From positions 5,113,001 to 5,177,000 of the forward strand of contig NZ_CP042906.1 in assembly GCF_008728855.1 (NCBI RefSeq): 64,000 nucleotides of DNA, in the 5' to 3' direction. Source of the stretch: Hypericibacter terrae. Lineage in GTDB: Bacteria; Pseudomonadota; Alphaproteobacteria; Dongiales; Dongiaceae. The translations under genes were made by a program, and so were the position numbers. Shown here piece after piece: positions 42,707-51,543 of this stretch (position 1 is its first letter; the number at the start of each line of letters is the position of its first letter). Below the pieces are notes generated by a model, which saw only the letters and a list, made by a program, of their open reading frames with translations, was not told the DNA's origin and ran no database searches.

Positions 42707-43456
42707 ATGAGCAGCATACCGGGCCGCCTCGCCGGCAAGACCGCCTTCATCACCGCCGCCGCGCAAGGCATCGGCCGCGCGACCGCGGAAGCCTTCGCCG
42801 CGGAAGGCGCCCGGGTCTGGGCCACCGACATCGCGACCGACAAGCTCACGGGCTTCCATCACAAGGATGCGATCCACACCCGCAGGCTCGACGTCACCGA
42901 CGATGCCGCCGTGGCGGCGATCGCGAAGGAGGTCGGCGATATCGACATCCTCTTCAACTGCGCGGGCTGGGTTCCGGCGGGCTCGATTCTCGATACCAGA
43001 AAGGCCGATTGGATGCGGGCCTTCGACATCAATGTCCACAGCATGTACCGCACGATCCAGGCTTTCCTGCCCGGCATGCTGGCGCAGGGGCACGGCGTCA
43101 TCATCAACACCGCCTCGGTGGTCTCGTCGCTGAAGGGCGTGCCCAACCGCGCCGCCTATGGCGCCTCCAAGGCCGCGGTCATCGGCCTGACCAAGTCCGT
43201 CGCCGCCGAATATGTGACCAAGGGCATCCGCTGCAACGCGCTCTGCCCGGGCACGGTCGAGACGCCCTCGCTGCAGGACCGGCTGCAGGCCTATGCCGAT
43301 CCGGCCGCGGCGCGGCGCGACTTCGTCGCCCGCCAGCCGATGGGCCGTCTCGGCACGCCCGAAGAGATCGCAGCGCTCTGCGTCTATCTGGCCTCCGACG
43401 AATCGGCCTTCATGACCGGGACGACGCAGATCATCGATGGCGGGATGACGGTCTGA
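42707..43456 (+). CDS. SDR-family oxidoreductase, 2-keto-3-deoxy-L-fuconate dehydrogenase-like
   Basis: The 249-residue SDR has ITAAAQGIGRATAEAFA, the NAD-favouring TDI after beta-2, FNCAG, INTASVVSSLKGVPNRAAYGASKAA (catalytic Ser, Tyr and Lys) and CNALCPGTVETPSLQ. This pattern closely resembles fuconate-pathway dehydrogenases and the related DHRS6 type. The product, a 2,4-diketo acid, would be the substrate of the FAH protein at 39697. The ATG at 42707 lacks a strong ribosome-binding site but matches the family's N-terminus. It is convergent with the ClC gene (3 bp apart). Confidence 0.88.
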   Translation: MSSIPGRLAGKTAFITAAAQGIGRATAEAFAAEGARVWATDIATDKLTGFHHKDAIHTRRLDVTDDAAVAAIAKEVGDIDILFNCAGWVPAGSILDTRKADWMRAFDINVHSMYRTIQAFLPGMLAQGHGVIINTASVVSSLKGVPNRAAYGASKAAVIGLTKSVAAEYVTKGIRCNALCPGTVETPSLQDRLQAYADPAAARRDFVARQPMGRLGTPEEIAALCVYLASDESAFMTGTTQIIDGGMTV

Positions 43457-43459
43457 ACG

Positions 43460-45307
43460 TCAGCCTTCGCCCGGCGGCCCAAACAGTTCGCTGTCGCCGA
43501 GCTCCTCGCTGCGGCGGCGCTCCAGCTCCTGGTTGTAGCGCTTGAGCACATAGGCCTCGGTGACGAAGCCCACCACCCGGCGCGTGGTCATGTCGCTCAC
43601 CACTGCCAGGGTCTCAAGCTCCTGCTGCTCGAACTGCTTCAGGATCGAGCGGATCGGCGTCGCCGGCAGGATCGGCTCCTGGGGCGTCGGCAACAGGTCG
43701 CCGACCCGTTTGGCCACGCCCTCCGTCGGGGGCGGCGCCAGATGAAGCGCCGCGGTGTCGACGACACCCCGAAACGCGCCGGTCTCCTCGAGCACGAAGA
43801 GCCGCTTCACGGCGCCGACGGGGAAACTCTGGCGCGCGGTCTCGAGGGTTTCGTTGACCGAGATGAAGGCCGGGTCGCGGCGCATCAATTGGCGCGCCGT
43901 GATGTCGGCCAGCCAGCCGATGTCGAAGGCGCCGGAGAGCCGCAATCCCCGCTGATGGAAGCGCCAGGTCGAGAAGGAATAACCGAACCATTGGCGCGAG
44001 GCGAAGGAGGCCAGGACGACCGAGACGATCACGCCGATGGTGATGTCGTAACTGCCGGTGGTTTCGAGCACGAGCAGGATCATCGTCACCGGCGCGCCGA
44101 TGATGGCGGCCCCGACCGCGCCCATGCCGGCGAGGGTGAAGGTGATCTCGTAGTTGGCGACGCTGGGCGACAGCAGGGCCGCCCCCTTTCCGATCAGCGC
44201 CCCCAGGAGGCAGCCCAGGAACAGCGAGGAGCTGAACATGCCGCCGCGCATGCCGGTGCCGACGGATATGGCAGAGGCGACGATCTTGGCCAGCAGGATC
44301 CCGAGAAGCGTGGCGGTGGTGAAGATGCCGTCCACGGTGAGCTGGATCGCGCCATGGCCGGCGCCGAGCACCTGCGGATAGATGAGGGCCATCGCCGCCA
44401 GCCCCAGCCCCGCCAGGAGGGGTCGCAGGCCGCGCGGAAATTTGAAGTCTTGCAGGATGCGCTCGATGCCGGTGACGGAACGCATGGCGGCGATGCCGAC
44501 GCCGGCGCCGGCAAACCCGATGACGACGAAATAGACGAAGTCGATATTGGTCGGCGGCAGCTGCATCGGCACGAGGAAGATCGAGTAATTGCCGAAGACC
44601 GCCCTTCCCACCAGGGCCGCCGAGACGCTGGCGAGGCCCACCGGCGCCAGGGCAGCCAACGAATAACTGCCGATCACCAGCTCGAAGGCATAGAAGGCAC
44701 CCGCGAGCGGCGCGTTGAAGGCCGCGGCGATGGCCGCAGCGGTACCGCAGCCGACCAGGATGCGCAGATCGCCCCGCCGCATCCGAAACAGCTGGCCGAG
44801 CTGGGACGCGAAACCGCCGCCGCTCTGCGTGTAGGCCGCTTCCATGCCGACGGACGCGCCGACGCCGGTCGCGAACAGGGTCATCGCCGTCAGCGACAGG
44901 CTGTCCCGCAGCGACATGCGGCCGCCATAGAGGGCGTTGGCCTCGATCGGATCGACCACGTCGCGGCCGCGCCAGCGCCGCTCCGCGGCGGCCACCAGAC
45001 CATAGGCAAAGCAGCCCATCACGGTCACGGCGATGAGCCGGATGGGCCCGTCGGCGTCGCCGGCGCTCAGATGCCCGGTGAGCGGCGTGTCGAAGAGGAG
45101 AAAATGAATGAGGCTGAGAAGCCGCTGCAGCAGACAGGTCGCGGCGCCGACCGCGATGCCGATGACAACCGCGAGGGTCACGGGCGCGGCGGCGCTGTCG
45201 CGCACCCGCCGCGCCAGCCCGCGCAGCAAGGCGATCTTGACGCGAGTCGGGAGCCGGGATTTGAAGAGCCAGCGGAAGCGCTGGCTGCGCGCGAAGATCG
45301 GCCCCAT
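43460..45307 (-). CDS. ClC-family chloride channel/transporter with CBS domains
   Basis: The protein has about 615 residues with some 10-12 hydrophobic helices (to about residue 430) and a C-terminal CBS pair (about 455-590). Selectivity-filter segments appear as GVGASVGMEAAYTQSG, AAFNAPLAGAFYAFELVIG and GTGMRGGMFSSSLFLGCLLG. The gating-glutamate motif is GMEAAYTQ, not the classical GREGP, which is usual for a subgroup of proteobacterial ClC proteins. An in-frame TTG at 45361 would add 18 polar residues; the ATG at 45307 is preferred, though neither start has a strong ribosome-binding site. Confidence 0.9.
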   Translation of the reverse strand: MGPIFARSQRFRWLFKSRLPTRVKIALLRGLARRVRDSAAAPVTLAVVIGIAVGAATCLLQRLLSLIHFLLFDTPLTGHLSAGDADGPIRLIAVTVMGCFAYGLVAAAERRWRGRDVVDPIEANALYGGRMSLRDSLSLTAMTLFATGVGASVGMEAAYTQSGGGFASQLGQLFRMRRGDLRILVGCGTAAAIAAAFNAPLAGAFYAFELVIGSYSLAALAPVGLASVSAALVGRAVFGNYSIFLVPMQLPPTNIDFVYFVVIGFAGAGVGIAAMRSVTGIERILQDFKFPRGLRPLLAGLGLAAMALIYPQVLGAGHGAIQLTVDGIFTTATLLGILLAKIVASAISVGTGMRGGMFSSSLFLGCLLGALIGKGAALLSPSVANYEITFTLAGMGAVGAAIIGAPVTMILLVLETTGSYDITIGVIVSVVLASFASRQWFGYSFSTWRFHQRGLRLSGAFDIGWLADITARQLMRRDPAFISVNETLETARQSFPVGAVKRLFVLEETGAFRGVVDTAALHLAPPPTEGVAKRVGDLLPTPQEPILPATPIRSILKQFEQQELETLAVVSDMTTRRVVGFVTEAYVLKRYNQELERRRSEELGDSELFGPPGEG

Positions 45308-45715
45308 CAGAATCGAATCCGCAAGACGCTCGCGGGCTCGATCGGAGGGTCGCCGCCGCAAGTCTGGTCACAATGACGCGCCGGGCCCCGGCCCGCTATC
45401 GCGGACGCGTCCCCGGCTTTCGCCTCGACGCCATCCGCTGGTCCGATCCCATTACCGTTTGGACATGTTTGCCATAATCCGCCAACGAAAACGACGGTTC
45501 GATGGCCGGGTCGCCTCAGAATAATTGATTGCTCAACCAATCTCTGACGAGCCTCCCCTGCGACCACACCTCGCTGCCACAGAAAATTATCCCCCCGGTT
45601 AGATTGCAAATCGGACAGCAGCCGTGTCAGTTTTATCCGAGGAAACACAGGGCGTTGGAATCACGGGCTCGATGCCGGCGGTGAGCGGGCCCCCGGTGGG
45701 ATTGCGGAGGGCGTG
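45308..45715. other. 408-bp intergenic region between ClC and hybrid kinase genes
   Basis: No convincing gene is seen. The region is AT-richer from 45460 to 45640 and holds promoter-like sequence (TTTGGACATG near 45459, CATAAT near 45474) and an inverted repeat GATTG-CTCAAC-CAATC at 45527-45542. It probably holds the promoters of both divergent genes. Confidence 0.4.
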
Positions 45716-47515
45716 ATGGCCGGCGCGGGTTTGCAGGGATCCGGCGTGGACTACCAAGCCCTGTTCCAGGCCCTGCCCGGCCTGTACCTGATCCTCCAAC
45801 CCGACCTGACGATCGTCGCCGTGACCGACGCCTATCTCTCGGCGACCATGACGCGCCGGGAAGAGATCCTCGGCCGCAACATCTTCCACGTCTTTCCCGA
45901 CAATCCCGATACCCCCGACGCCACGGGCGTGAGCAATCTCCGGGCCTCGCTGCTGCGCGCGCTCCACGACAAGGTGCCCGATGCGATGGCGGTCCAGAAG
46001 TACGATGTGCGCCGCCCGGCCCAGGAAGGCGGCGCCTTCGAGGAGCGCTATTGGAGTCCGGTCAATTCGCCGGTGCTCGATTCCAACGGCAATGTCACGC
46101 TGCTGATCCATCGGGTCGAGGACGTAACCGACTATATGCGCAGCAAGTCGCTCGAGCGCGAGAAGGCATTGCAGGCACAGGCGCTGCTCGAAAAGACCGA
46201 GCGCATGGAATCGGAGATCTTCCGCCGCGCCCAGGCGCTGCAGGACGCCAACAAGGCGCTGCGCGAAAGCGAGGCCCGGCTGCAGCAGCTCAACGACACG
46301 CTGGAGGAGCGGGTCGCCGAGCGCACCCGCCAGCTCGAGGACGAGATCGAGGAGCGGGAGCGGACCGAAACCGCCCTGCGGGACGCGCAGAAGCTCGAGG
46401 CCGTCGGGCGGCTGGCCGGCGGTGTCGCCCATGATTTCAACAATCTCCTGACCATCGTGCTGGGCAGCGTCGATCTGGTCCGCGACCATGTGCCGCCGCC
46501 CGGTGTCCGCCTGGTCGAGGCGATCGAGCATGCGGCAATCCAGGGCACGCGGCTGACGCGCCAGCTCCTCACCTTCACCCGTCGCCAGGCCCTGCGTCCC
46601 GAGATCATCGATCTTGCCAGCCGGTCGGAGGGCATGACCGAATTTCTCGCGCGCTCGCTCGGCGGCAATATCCGGATCGTCGTGACCTTCCCCAAGGATC
46701 TCTGGCTGGTCGAATGCGACCTGGGCGAGCTCGAGCTGGCGCTGATCAATCTCTGCGTCAATGCGCGCGACGCGATGCCGAGCGGCGGCCTGGTGCGGAT
46801 CGACGGGCGCAACGTGACGCTGCGCGGCGGGGAGTATCCGGGAGCCGCCTTCAGCGGCGATTTCGTGGCGCTCAGCGTGGCCGACAACGGAACCGGCATC
46901 GAGCCCGACGTGCTGGCCCATGTGTTCGAGCCCTTCTTCACCACCAAGGTCGTCGGCAAGGGCAGCGGTCTGGGCCTGAGCCAGGTGCATGGTTTCGCGC
47001 AGCAGGCGGGCGGGCTCGCGACGATCGAGAGCGAGGTCGACCGGGGCACGACCGTGACCCTGCTGCTGCCGCGCAGCTATGCGGCGAGCGCGCCCAAGAC
47101 CGGCGAAGACCGCCAGAGCCTCTCCCGCGGCATCGGCCTCGTGCTGCTGGTGGAGGACAATGACGGCGTCGCCGAGACCGCGATGCGCATGCTCGATCTC
47201 ATCGGCTATCGCTCGCACTGGGTGCAGGATGCGGGAACGGCCCTGGCCCTCCTGCTCGGCGGCCAGCGCTTCGATCTGGTGTTCTCGGACATCGTCATGC
47301 CCGGCAGCATGACCGGCCTCGATCTGGCGCGCCGCATCCGCCGCTATTTCCCGGCGCAGCCGGTGCTGCTCGCGACCGGCTATAGCGACGCCGCGGCGGA
47401 AGTGTCGGCGGAGGGATTCTCGATCCTGGCGAAGCCCTATCGGGCGAATGCGCTCGCCGACGCGATCCGGACCAGCCTCAACATCGCCAACCGCACCCGG
47501 CGCAACAGCGCCTGA
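45716..47515 (+). CDS. Soluble PAS hybrid histidine kinase
   Basis: The 599-residue protein has no signal peptide or membrane helix. A PAS domain (about 12-135, PGLYLILQPDLTIVAVTDAYL) is followed by a coiled coil (145-225, rich in Glu, Arg and Leu), HisKA with H239 in GGVAHDFNN, HATPase (NARDAMP at 349-355, DNGTGI at 390-395, GSGLGLSQ) and a receiver with D525 and K573. GGAGGG precedes the start; GTG at 45713 is an equal alternative. The layout suggests a cytoplasmic sensor that passes phosphate through its own receiver. No response regulator is adjacent. Confidence 0.92.
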   Translation: MAGAGLQGSGVDYQALFQALPGLYLILQPDLTIVAVTDAYLSATMTRREEILGRNIFHVFPDNPDTPDATGVSNLRASLLRALHDKVPDAMAVQKYDVRRPAQEGGAFEERYWSPVNSPVLDSNGNVTLLIHRVEDVTDYMRSKSLEREKALQAQALLEKTERMESEIFRRAQALQDANKALRESEARLQQLNDTLEERVAERTRQLEDEIEERERTETALRDAQKLEAVGRLAGGVAHDFNNLLTIVLGSVDLVRDHVPPPGVRLVEAIEHAAIQGTRLTRQLLTFTRRQALRPEIIDLASRSEGMTEFLARSLGGNIRIVVTFPKDLWLVECDLGELELALINLCVNARDAMPSGGLVRIDGRNVTLRGGEYPGAAFSGDFVALSVADNGTGIEPDVLAHVFEPFFTTKVVGKGSGLGLSQVHGFAQQAGGLATIESEVDRGTTVTLLLPRSYAASAPKTGEDRQSLSRGIGLVLLVEDNDGVAETAMRMLDLIGYRSHWVQDAGTALALLLGGQRFDLVFSDIVMPGSMTGLDLARRIRRYFPAQPVLLATGYSDAAAEVSAEGFSILAKPYRANALADAIRTSLNIANRTRRNSA

Positions 47516-47537
47516 CGGAGCGGCGGCGCCAAGGCGT

Positions 47538-47738
47538 TCAGCTCTTCATCTCTTCCGAGAATTCGGCTTCGAGTTCCGCTTCCAGATCCAGCAGATCCTT
47601 CGGGATGGGCTGACCGGTGCTGCGCCATTCGTTCAGCTTCTCATGGAGTTGCAGATAGAGCTCGTGCTTGTCCTCGGGCTGATTCTCCATCTGCTCGAGC
47701 AGCGTCTCGATCTGCGACTTGATGGCTTCGAAGGCCAT
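47538..47738 (-). CDS. Small acidic conserved protein of unknown function
   Basis: The 66-residue protein is acidic and largely helical (MAFEAIKSQIETLLEQMENQ at the start, LDLEAELEAEFSEEMKS at the end). GGAGGAC lies before the ATG at good spacing, and there is no competing gene on the other strand. I do not recognise a characterised family. It is convergent with the hybrid kinase (22 bp between stops). Confidence 0.65.
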   Translation of the reverse strand: MAFEAIKSQIETLLEQMENQPEDKHELYLQLHEKLNEWRSTGQPIPKDLLDLEAELEAEFSEEMKS

Positions 47739-47860
47739 AAGGCGTCCTCCACATTTCCGTTCCGGGGCTGTCGCCCGCGTCGGAGGGGAGTCTAGCCCCT
47801 ATCGCCGCCCGTCGCCAGTGAGGCGCTCGGCCGCGGGAACTCGCGCAAATGGTCGTCCCC

Positions 47861-47979
47861 GCTCCCACAGTCATCCCCGCGAAAGCGGGGACCCAACTCT
47901 CCACCGACACCGCTGGATCGGCATGGGCCCCCGCTTTCGCGGGGGTGACGTTGAGAGCCGTGGGGGCTACGGTGGGAGC
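47861..47979. repeat. Nested palindromic intergenic repeat with GAAA-loop hairpins
   Basis: CCCCGC-GAAA-GCGGGG (47875-47890) and CCCCCGC-TTTC-GCGGGGG (about 47929-47946) are inverted copies of one unit, GTCA(T/C)CCCCGCGAAAGCGGGG. They are enclosed by GCTCCCAC (47861-47868) and GTGGGAGC (47972-47979). The unit resembles dispersed REP-like repeats common between genes in alphaproteobacteria. It lies between a leftward small gene start and the end of the Rieske gene. Confidence 0.75.
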
Positions 47980-47994
47980 GCGAAGCAGCGCCCC

Positions 47995-49131
47995 TCAATC
48001 CCCCAGCGCGTTCAGCACCAGGCTGTGGAAGTGATGCAGCGCATGCTCGCTGATGTCGCTGCGGTCGGCATCGACGATGTAGCGGCCCTGGTGATATCCG
48101 CGCGAGCGCAGACCCCGCTGCACGCTCTCGACCAGGCCGATATCCTCGGGCTGGAGCACCGCGTCGACATAGTCGACCGAGGCCTGCTCCTCGGCGGTCG
48201 CCTCCGGGGCCGCGAAATAGAAGTCCCAATATTCGCGGCAGGTCTCAGGGCCAGTCGGCATGATCTGCAGCACGCTCAGATTCCGGCAGCCCGGGAAGGT
48301 GTTGAGCGTGATGTTGGGCCAGAGATACCAGCCGGAGAAATGCTTGCTGGCATTGGCCTGCGTCGCGTCGAACTTGTAGGCCTTGTTGTCGCCCCCGGTC
48401 ATGGGCGCGATATGGGTCGAGTAGATGCCATGCGTGATCGACTGGTACTTCTTGATGTCGATCAGGTCGACGAAGGCCGGATGGGCCGGCGGGCAGTGAT
48501 AGCATTCGAGATAGTTGTCGACCACGTTCTTCCAGTTGGCTTTCACGTCGTAGGTCAGCCGCCGCGAGAAGGTCAGCGTTTCGACATCGGGCACATAGCG
48601 GCGGATCTCGTCGGCCAGTTCGCCCGACTGGACCGCAAGAGGTGCCGCTGTCGAATCCAGATTGATGAAGAGGAATCCGAGGAAGGTCTCGATCCGGACC
48701 TCCTTCAGGCAGAACTCGTTCTTGTCGAAGCCCGCCACCTTCTCGCTGCCGCGCGCGGAGCGCAGGCTGCCGTCCGCGTGATAGGACCAGGCGTGATAGG
48801 GGCAGGTGATGACCTTGGCGTTGCCCTCGCCCTGGAGCAGCTCATGGGCTCGGTGCGAGCAGACATTGAAGAAGGCGCGGATGCGCTGGTCCTTGGCGCG
48901 GATGACCAGGATGTTCTGGTCGAACAGCGGGACCGTGAAGTAGTCGCCGACCTTGGCAACCTTCTCGCTGTGGCCGATGAAGATCCAGCTCTTGAAGAAG
49001 ATCGCATCCCGTTCGCGCGCCAGGACGTCCGCGTCGCGGTAATAGGGGGCCGAGAGCGTGTAGGAGCGTTCAGGATCGGGGTTGAAGCCCTCGAGCCTCG
49101 GCTGACGGAGCGCGGGTTCGTCTCTCGGCAT
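47995..49131 (-). CDS. Rieske non-heme iron oxygenase alpha subunit, GbcA/CntA-like
   Basis: The 378-residue protein has a Rieske [2Fe-2S] site C91-x-H93 and C110-x2-H113 (CSHRAHELL and CPYHAWSY) and a mononuclear iron site with H212 and H217 in DNYLECYHCPPAHP. E209 stands where quaternary-amine oxygenases (carnitine, betaine) have the bridging Glu, which ring-hydroxylating dioxygenases replace by Asp. Together with the DgcA-like gene 4 kb away this suggests N-demethylation of a betaine-type compound. No ferredoxin reductase partner is seen in the window. It lies near a LuxR regulator on the same strand. Confidence 0.88.
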   Translation of the reverse strand: MPRDEPALRQPRLEGFNPDPERSYTLSAPYYRDADVLARERDAIFFKSWIFIGHSEKVAKVGDYFTVPLFDQNILVIRAKDQRIRAFFNVCSHRAHELLQGEGNAKVITCPYHAWSYHADGSLRSARGSEKVAGFDKNEFCLKEVRIETFLGFLFINLDSTAAPLAVQSGELADEIRRYVPDVETLTFSRRLTYDVKANWKNVVDNYLECYHCPPAHPAFVDLIDIKKYQSITHGIYSTHIAPMTGGDNKAYKFDATQANASKHFSGWYLWPNITLNTFPGCRNLSVLQIMPTGPETCREYWDFYFAAPEATAEEQASVDYVDAVLQPEDIGLVESVQRGLRSRGYHQGRYIVDADRSDISEHALHHFHSLVLNALGD

Positions 49132-49242
49132 GGCGTCCTCTCCCAGGAGCGGGCAATGCCGTCGGCACTGCCTCTTCGACCCTTGCCATTATCGAGGAGC
49201 CACCGTCCGCCACAATGGTGCCCCGGGGAACCATGGGAAATT

Positions 49243-49370
49243 CCCCTCCCCCAAACTTTTGGGGGAGGGTTGGGGAGGGGGCTGCTCGGTGCCGGCCCCT
49301 TCGCACCCCGACGGGACCGTAGACCGAGCCATCCCCCTCCCTGCCCTCCCCCAAAAGTTGGGGGAGGGGA
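49243..49370. repeat. GC-rich palindromic intergenic repeat, copy B
   Basis: Hairpins CCCCTCCCCC-AAACTTTT-GGGGGAGGG at the left and CCCTCCCCC-AAAAGTT-GGGGGAGGGG at the right flank a core of about 70 bp. Its reverse complement aligns with copy A without the MITE. Sequence just to its right (49371-49405, with ATGCGATTGCC) is shared with the reverse complement of copy D, so the family unit may extend further and reaches the stop of the LuxR gene at 49411. Confidence 0.8.
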
Positions 49371-49410
49371 TTCAAGCGGCATATGCGATTGCCCTACCCG
49401 CAAGGGAGTG

Positions 49411-50478
49411 TCAGCGGTCCTTCGAGGAAATCTCCGTCGCCGCCGTCTCCGGCATCAGGGCGCGCATGAAGAGCAGGAACACCTCGCGCTCCGAGGTGAT
49501 GTCGAGCTTGTAGTAGAGCCGGCGCCGGTGGTTCTTCACCGTGCCGCGCCCGATCTTGAGCTTTCGCGCGATCTCGCTCGAGGGGTATCCCTGCAGGATG
49601 AGCGCCACGATATCGCGTTCGCGCCGGGTGAGCTCGACGCCCAGCATCGCCGCCGGGTCGCCGCTGCGCGGCACGGGCTGCGGGGTCAGGCCCTGGGTCT
49701 CGAGCGCGATCATCCGGCCCGCGGGCGCCAGCGGGAAATCGGCGCTCAGCGCCTCGGCATGAAGGACGCGGCCGTCGGCGAGGAAAAGGCGCGCCTGCGC
49801 CCCGCTCGAAAGTCCCTCGATCGCCTTGGCGATCTCCGGGTCCGTGCGCTCGGCCTCCTGCCAGTCCTTGTCGGCGAAGACGCGGTGGCCCGAACGGTCG
49901 AGCAGCAGGGTCGCGCGCGGAAGATGCGAGCCCGGCTTGCCCGCGTTGAAACGCAGGTCGAGGAAGATCCGGGCGATATGGGCGTCGTGCAGGCCGGCCG
50001 CGGCGGGATAGATCGCTTGCGCCCATGCGATCTCGCGCGCGGTGAAGCGACCCTTCGACCGTTCGATGAAAAGGCCGATCGCGGAATGGCCGACATTGGG
50101 CAGGAACATCCCCAACTCGTCGGCGATATCCGCCTGGCGCTGGAAGAAGCGGTGATAGTCGCCCCGGCGCAGATCGGCCGAGGCGACCGACCGGTAGGGC
50201 ACCACGCCGCAACGCCGATGCTCGCGCCAATGGCGGTAGAAGGGATCGAAGCGGTAGAAGCCGGTGAGATAGAGATCGGCCAGCCGGTCCGGGAATTTTT
50301 CGCGATGCAGGAAATCCGGCGCCGCATAGCGCGGATAGCGCATCACCATGCCCATGTCGTGCGGGATGGCATGGCCCAGCAGATGCAGGAGATGGCGATA
50401 GAAGCTGTCGGTGCCGATGGCGCCTGCGGCCTTGCCCACCAGTTCGAGCATCGTGGCATCGGTCTTTCGCGACGTCAT
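49411..50478 (-). CDS. LuxR-type helix-turn-helix regulator
   Basis: The 355-residue protein has an N-terminal region of about 280 residues with no receiver signature and a C-terminal LuxR helix-turn-helix (ELTRRERDIVALILQGYPSSEIARKLKIGRGTVKNHRRRLYYKLDI in parts). The ATG at 50478 follows GGGGAGCC; the frame remains open to 51009 but that part overlaps the gene on the other strand. It precedes the Rieske gene on the same strand and may regulate it. The ligand is unknown. Confidence 0.87.
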   Translation of the reverse strand: MTSRKTDATMLELVGKAAGAIGTDSFYRHLLHLLGHAIPHDMGMVMRYPRYAAPDFLHREKFPDRLADLYLTGFYRFDPFYRHWREHRRCGVVPYRSVASADLRRGDYHRFFQRQADIADELGMFLPNVGHSAIGLFIERSKGRFTAREIAWAQAIYPAAAGLHDAHIARIFLDLRFNAGKPGSHLPRATLLLDRSGHRVFADKDWQEAERTDPEIAKAIEGLSSGAQARLFLADGRVLHAEALSADFPLAPAGRMIALETQGLTPQPVPRSGDPAAMLGVELTRRERDIVALILQGYPSSEIARKLKIGRGTVKNHRRRLYYKLDITSEREVFLLFMRALMPETAATEISSKDR

Positions 50479-50661
50479 GGCTCCCCGCCCGGATTGGCGG
50501 CGCCGATCCTCATTGATCCGGCCGCTTCCGGTCAAGCATAGGGAAAACGGCCGGTCCCTGGCGCGAAATGACAAGGCGGGGCGCAATAGCTTGGAGGCGG
50601 CGCGCGTGATAACCTTTCGGACGACGGGTTTTCCCTGACGCCATGATCCGGAGAGGCACCC

Positions 50662-51093
50662 ATGCGGACAGGAATTCGATCGCTGATGCTGATCATGCTG
50701 ATGGCGACCCTGGCGACGCCGGCGGCGGCGCAACAGATGTATGTCTATCCGAGCAAGGGCCAGAGCGCCGAGCAGCAGGCCAAGGACACGCAGGAATGCC
50801 AGGGCTGGGCGGTGCAGCAGGCCGGCAGTCCCTATGGCACGACGGCCAGCCAGCCGAGCGGCGGTGTGGTGCGGGGTGCGGCGGGCGGTGCCGCCCTCGG
50901 TGCCGTGGGCGGCGCGATCGCCGGCGATGCCGGCCAGGGTGCTGCGATCGGTGCGGCGACGGGCGCCCTCTTCGGCGGCATTCGCCAGCATCGCCAGCGC
51001 AACCAGCAAGCCAGCCAGCAGCAGAACCAGGCCGACGCCTATAACCGCGCCCTGGCCGCCTGCCTGCAGGGCCGCGGCTACACCGTCAATTGA
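50662..51093 (+). CDS. Glycine-zipper envelope protein
   Basis: The 143-residue precursor has a signal peptide (to about residue 23, LATPAAA-QQ) and a glycine-zipper segment (about 70-107, GGVVRGAAGGAALGAVGGAI then GDAGQGAAIGAATGALFGG), followed by a Gln-rich linker and ACLQGRGYTV. Such segments insert into or span the outer membrane. The C-terminal AYNRALAACLQGRGY is typical of YMGG-like proteins. GGAGAGG precedes the ATG. It starts a pair with the next gene and is divergent from the LuxR gene (183 bp). Confidence 0.82.
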   Translation: MRTGIRSLMLIMLMATLATPAAAQQMYVYPSKGQSAEQQAKDTQECQGWAVQQAGSPYGTTASQPSGGVVRGAAGGAALGAVGGAIAGDAGQGAAIGAATGALFGGIRQHRQRNQQASQQQNQADAYNRALAACLQGRGYTVN

Positions 51094-51110
51094 GGGAGCG
51101 GAGAAAGCGC

Positions 51111-51521
51111 ATGCGACGGAAACATATCGCGTTGTTCGCGGCCGCCCTGACGACCCTTTCCAGCGTCGCCTCGGCTGCCGGAATCGATCCGGCCAAATCG
51201 GCGCTCTGCGCCAACACCGATACGTTCGAATGCGCCCCGGGCGAGAACTGCATCGCCGACACGCCCGAGGGCATCAACCTGCCGCGCTTCTTCCGGATCG
51301 ATTTCGCCGCCAAGAAAGCCTATGGCGAGCGCGAGGACGGCGAGAAGACGACCGCTGTCATCACGAACCAGAAGGTCGAGGATGGCCGGATCGTGATGCA
51401 GGGCGTGCAGAGCGGCAATGGTTGGACGGCGACGATCGACCAGGCGACCGGCAAGATGTCGCTGGCGATCAGCGCCGACGGGGTCGGGTTCGTCATCTTC
51501 GGCGCCTGCACGCAGATGTAA
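51111..51521 (+). CDS. Secreted hypothetical protein
   Basis: The 136-residue precursor starts MRRKHIALFAAALTTLSSVA and is probably cleaved after ASA near residue 22. The mature part has two Cys pairs (ALCANTDTFEC and ENCIA, with GACTQM at the end) that may form disulfides. I do not recognise the family; its beta-rich pattern suggests a small periplasmic domain. GGAGAAAG precedes the ATG, 17 bp after the previous stop, so the two are probably co-transcribed. Confidence 0.7.
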   Translation: MRRKHIALFAAALTTLSSVASAAGIDPAKSALCANTDTFECAPGENCIADTPEGINLPRFFRIDFAAKKAYGEREDGEKTTAVITNQKVEDGRIVMQGVQSGNGWTATIDQATGKMSLAISADGVGFVIFGACTQM

Positions 51522-51543
51522 GCGGCGGGCGCGAAAACCCACC

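Noticed and set aside
47719-50541. A 940-codon plus-strand open frame across the Rieske and LuxR genes
   Set aside because: It is antisense to two clearly recognisable genes and crosses two intergenic repeats. High GC content lengthens such shadow frames.
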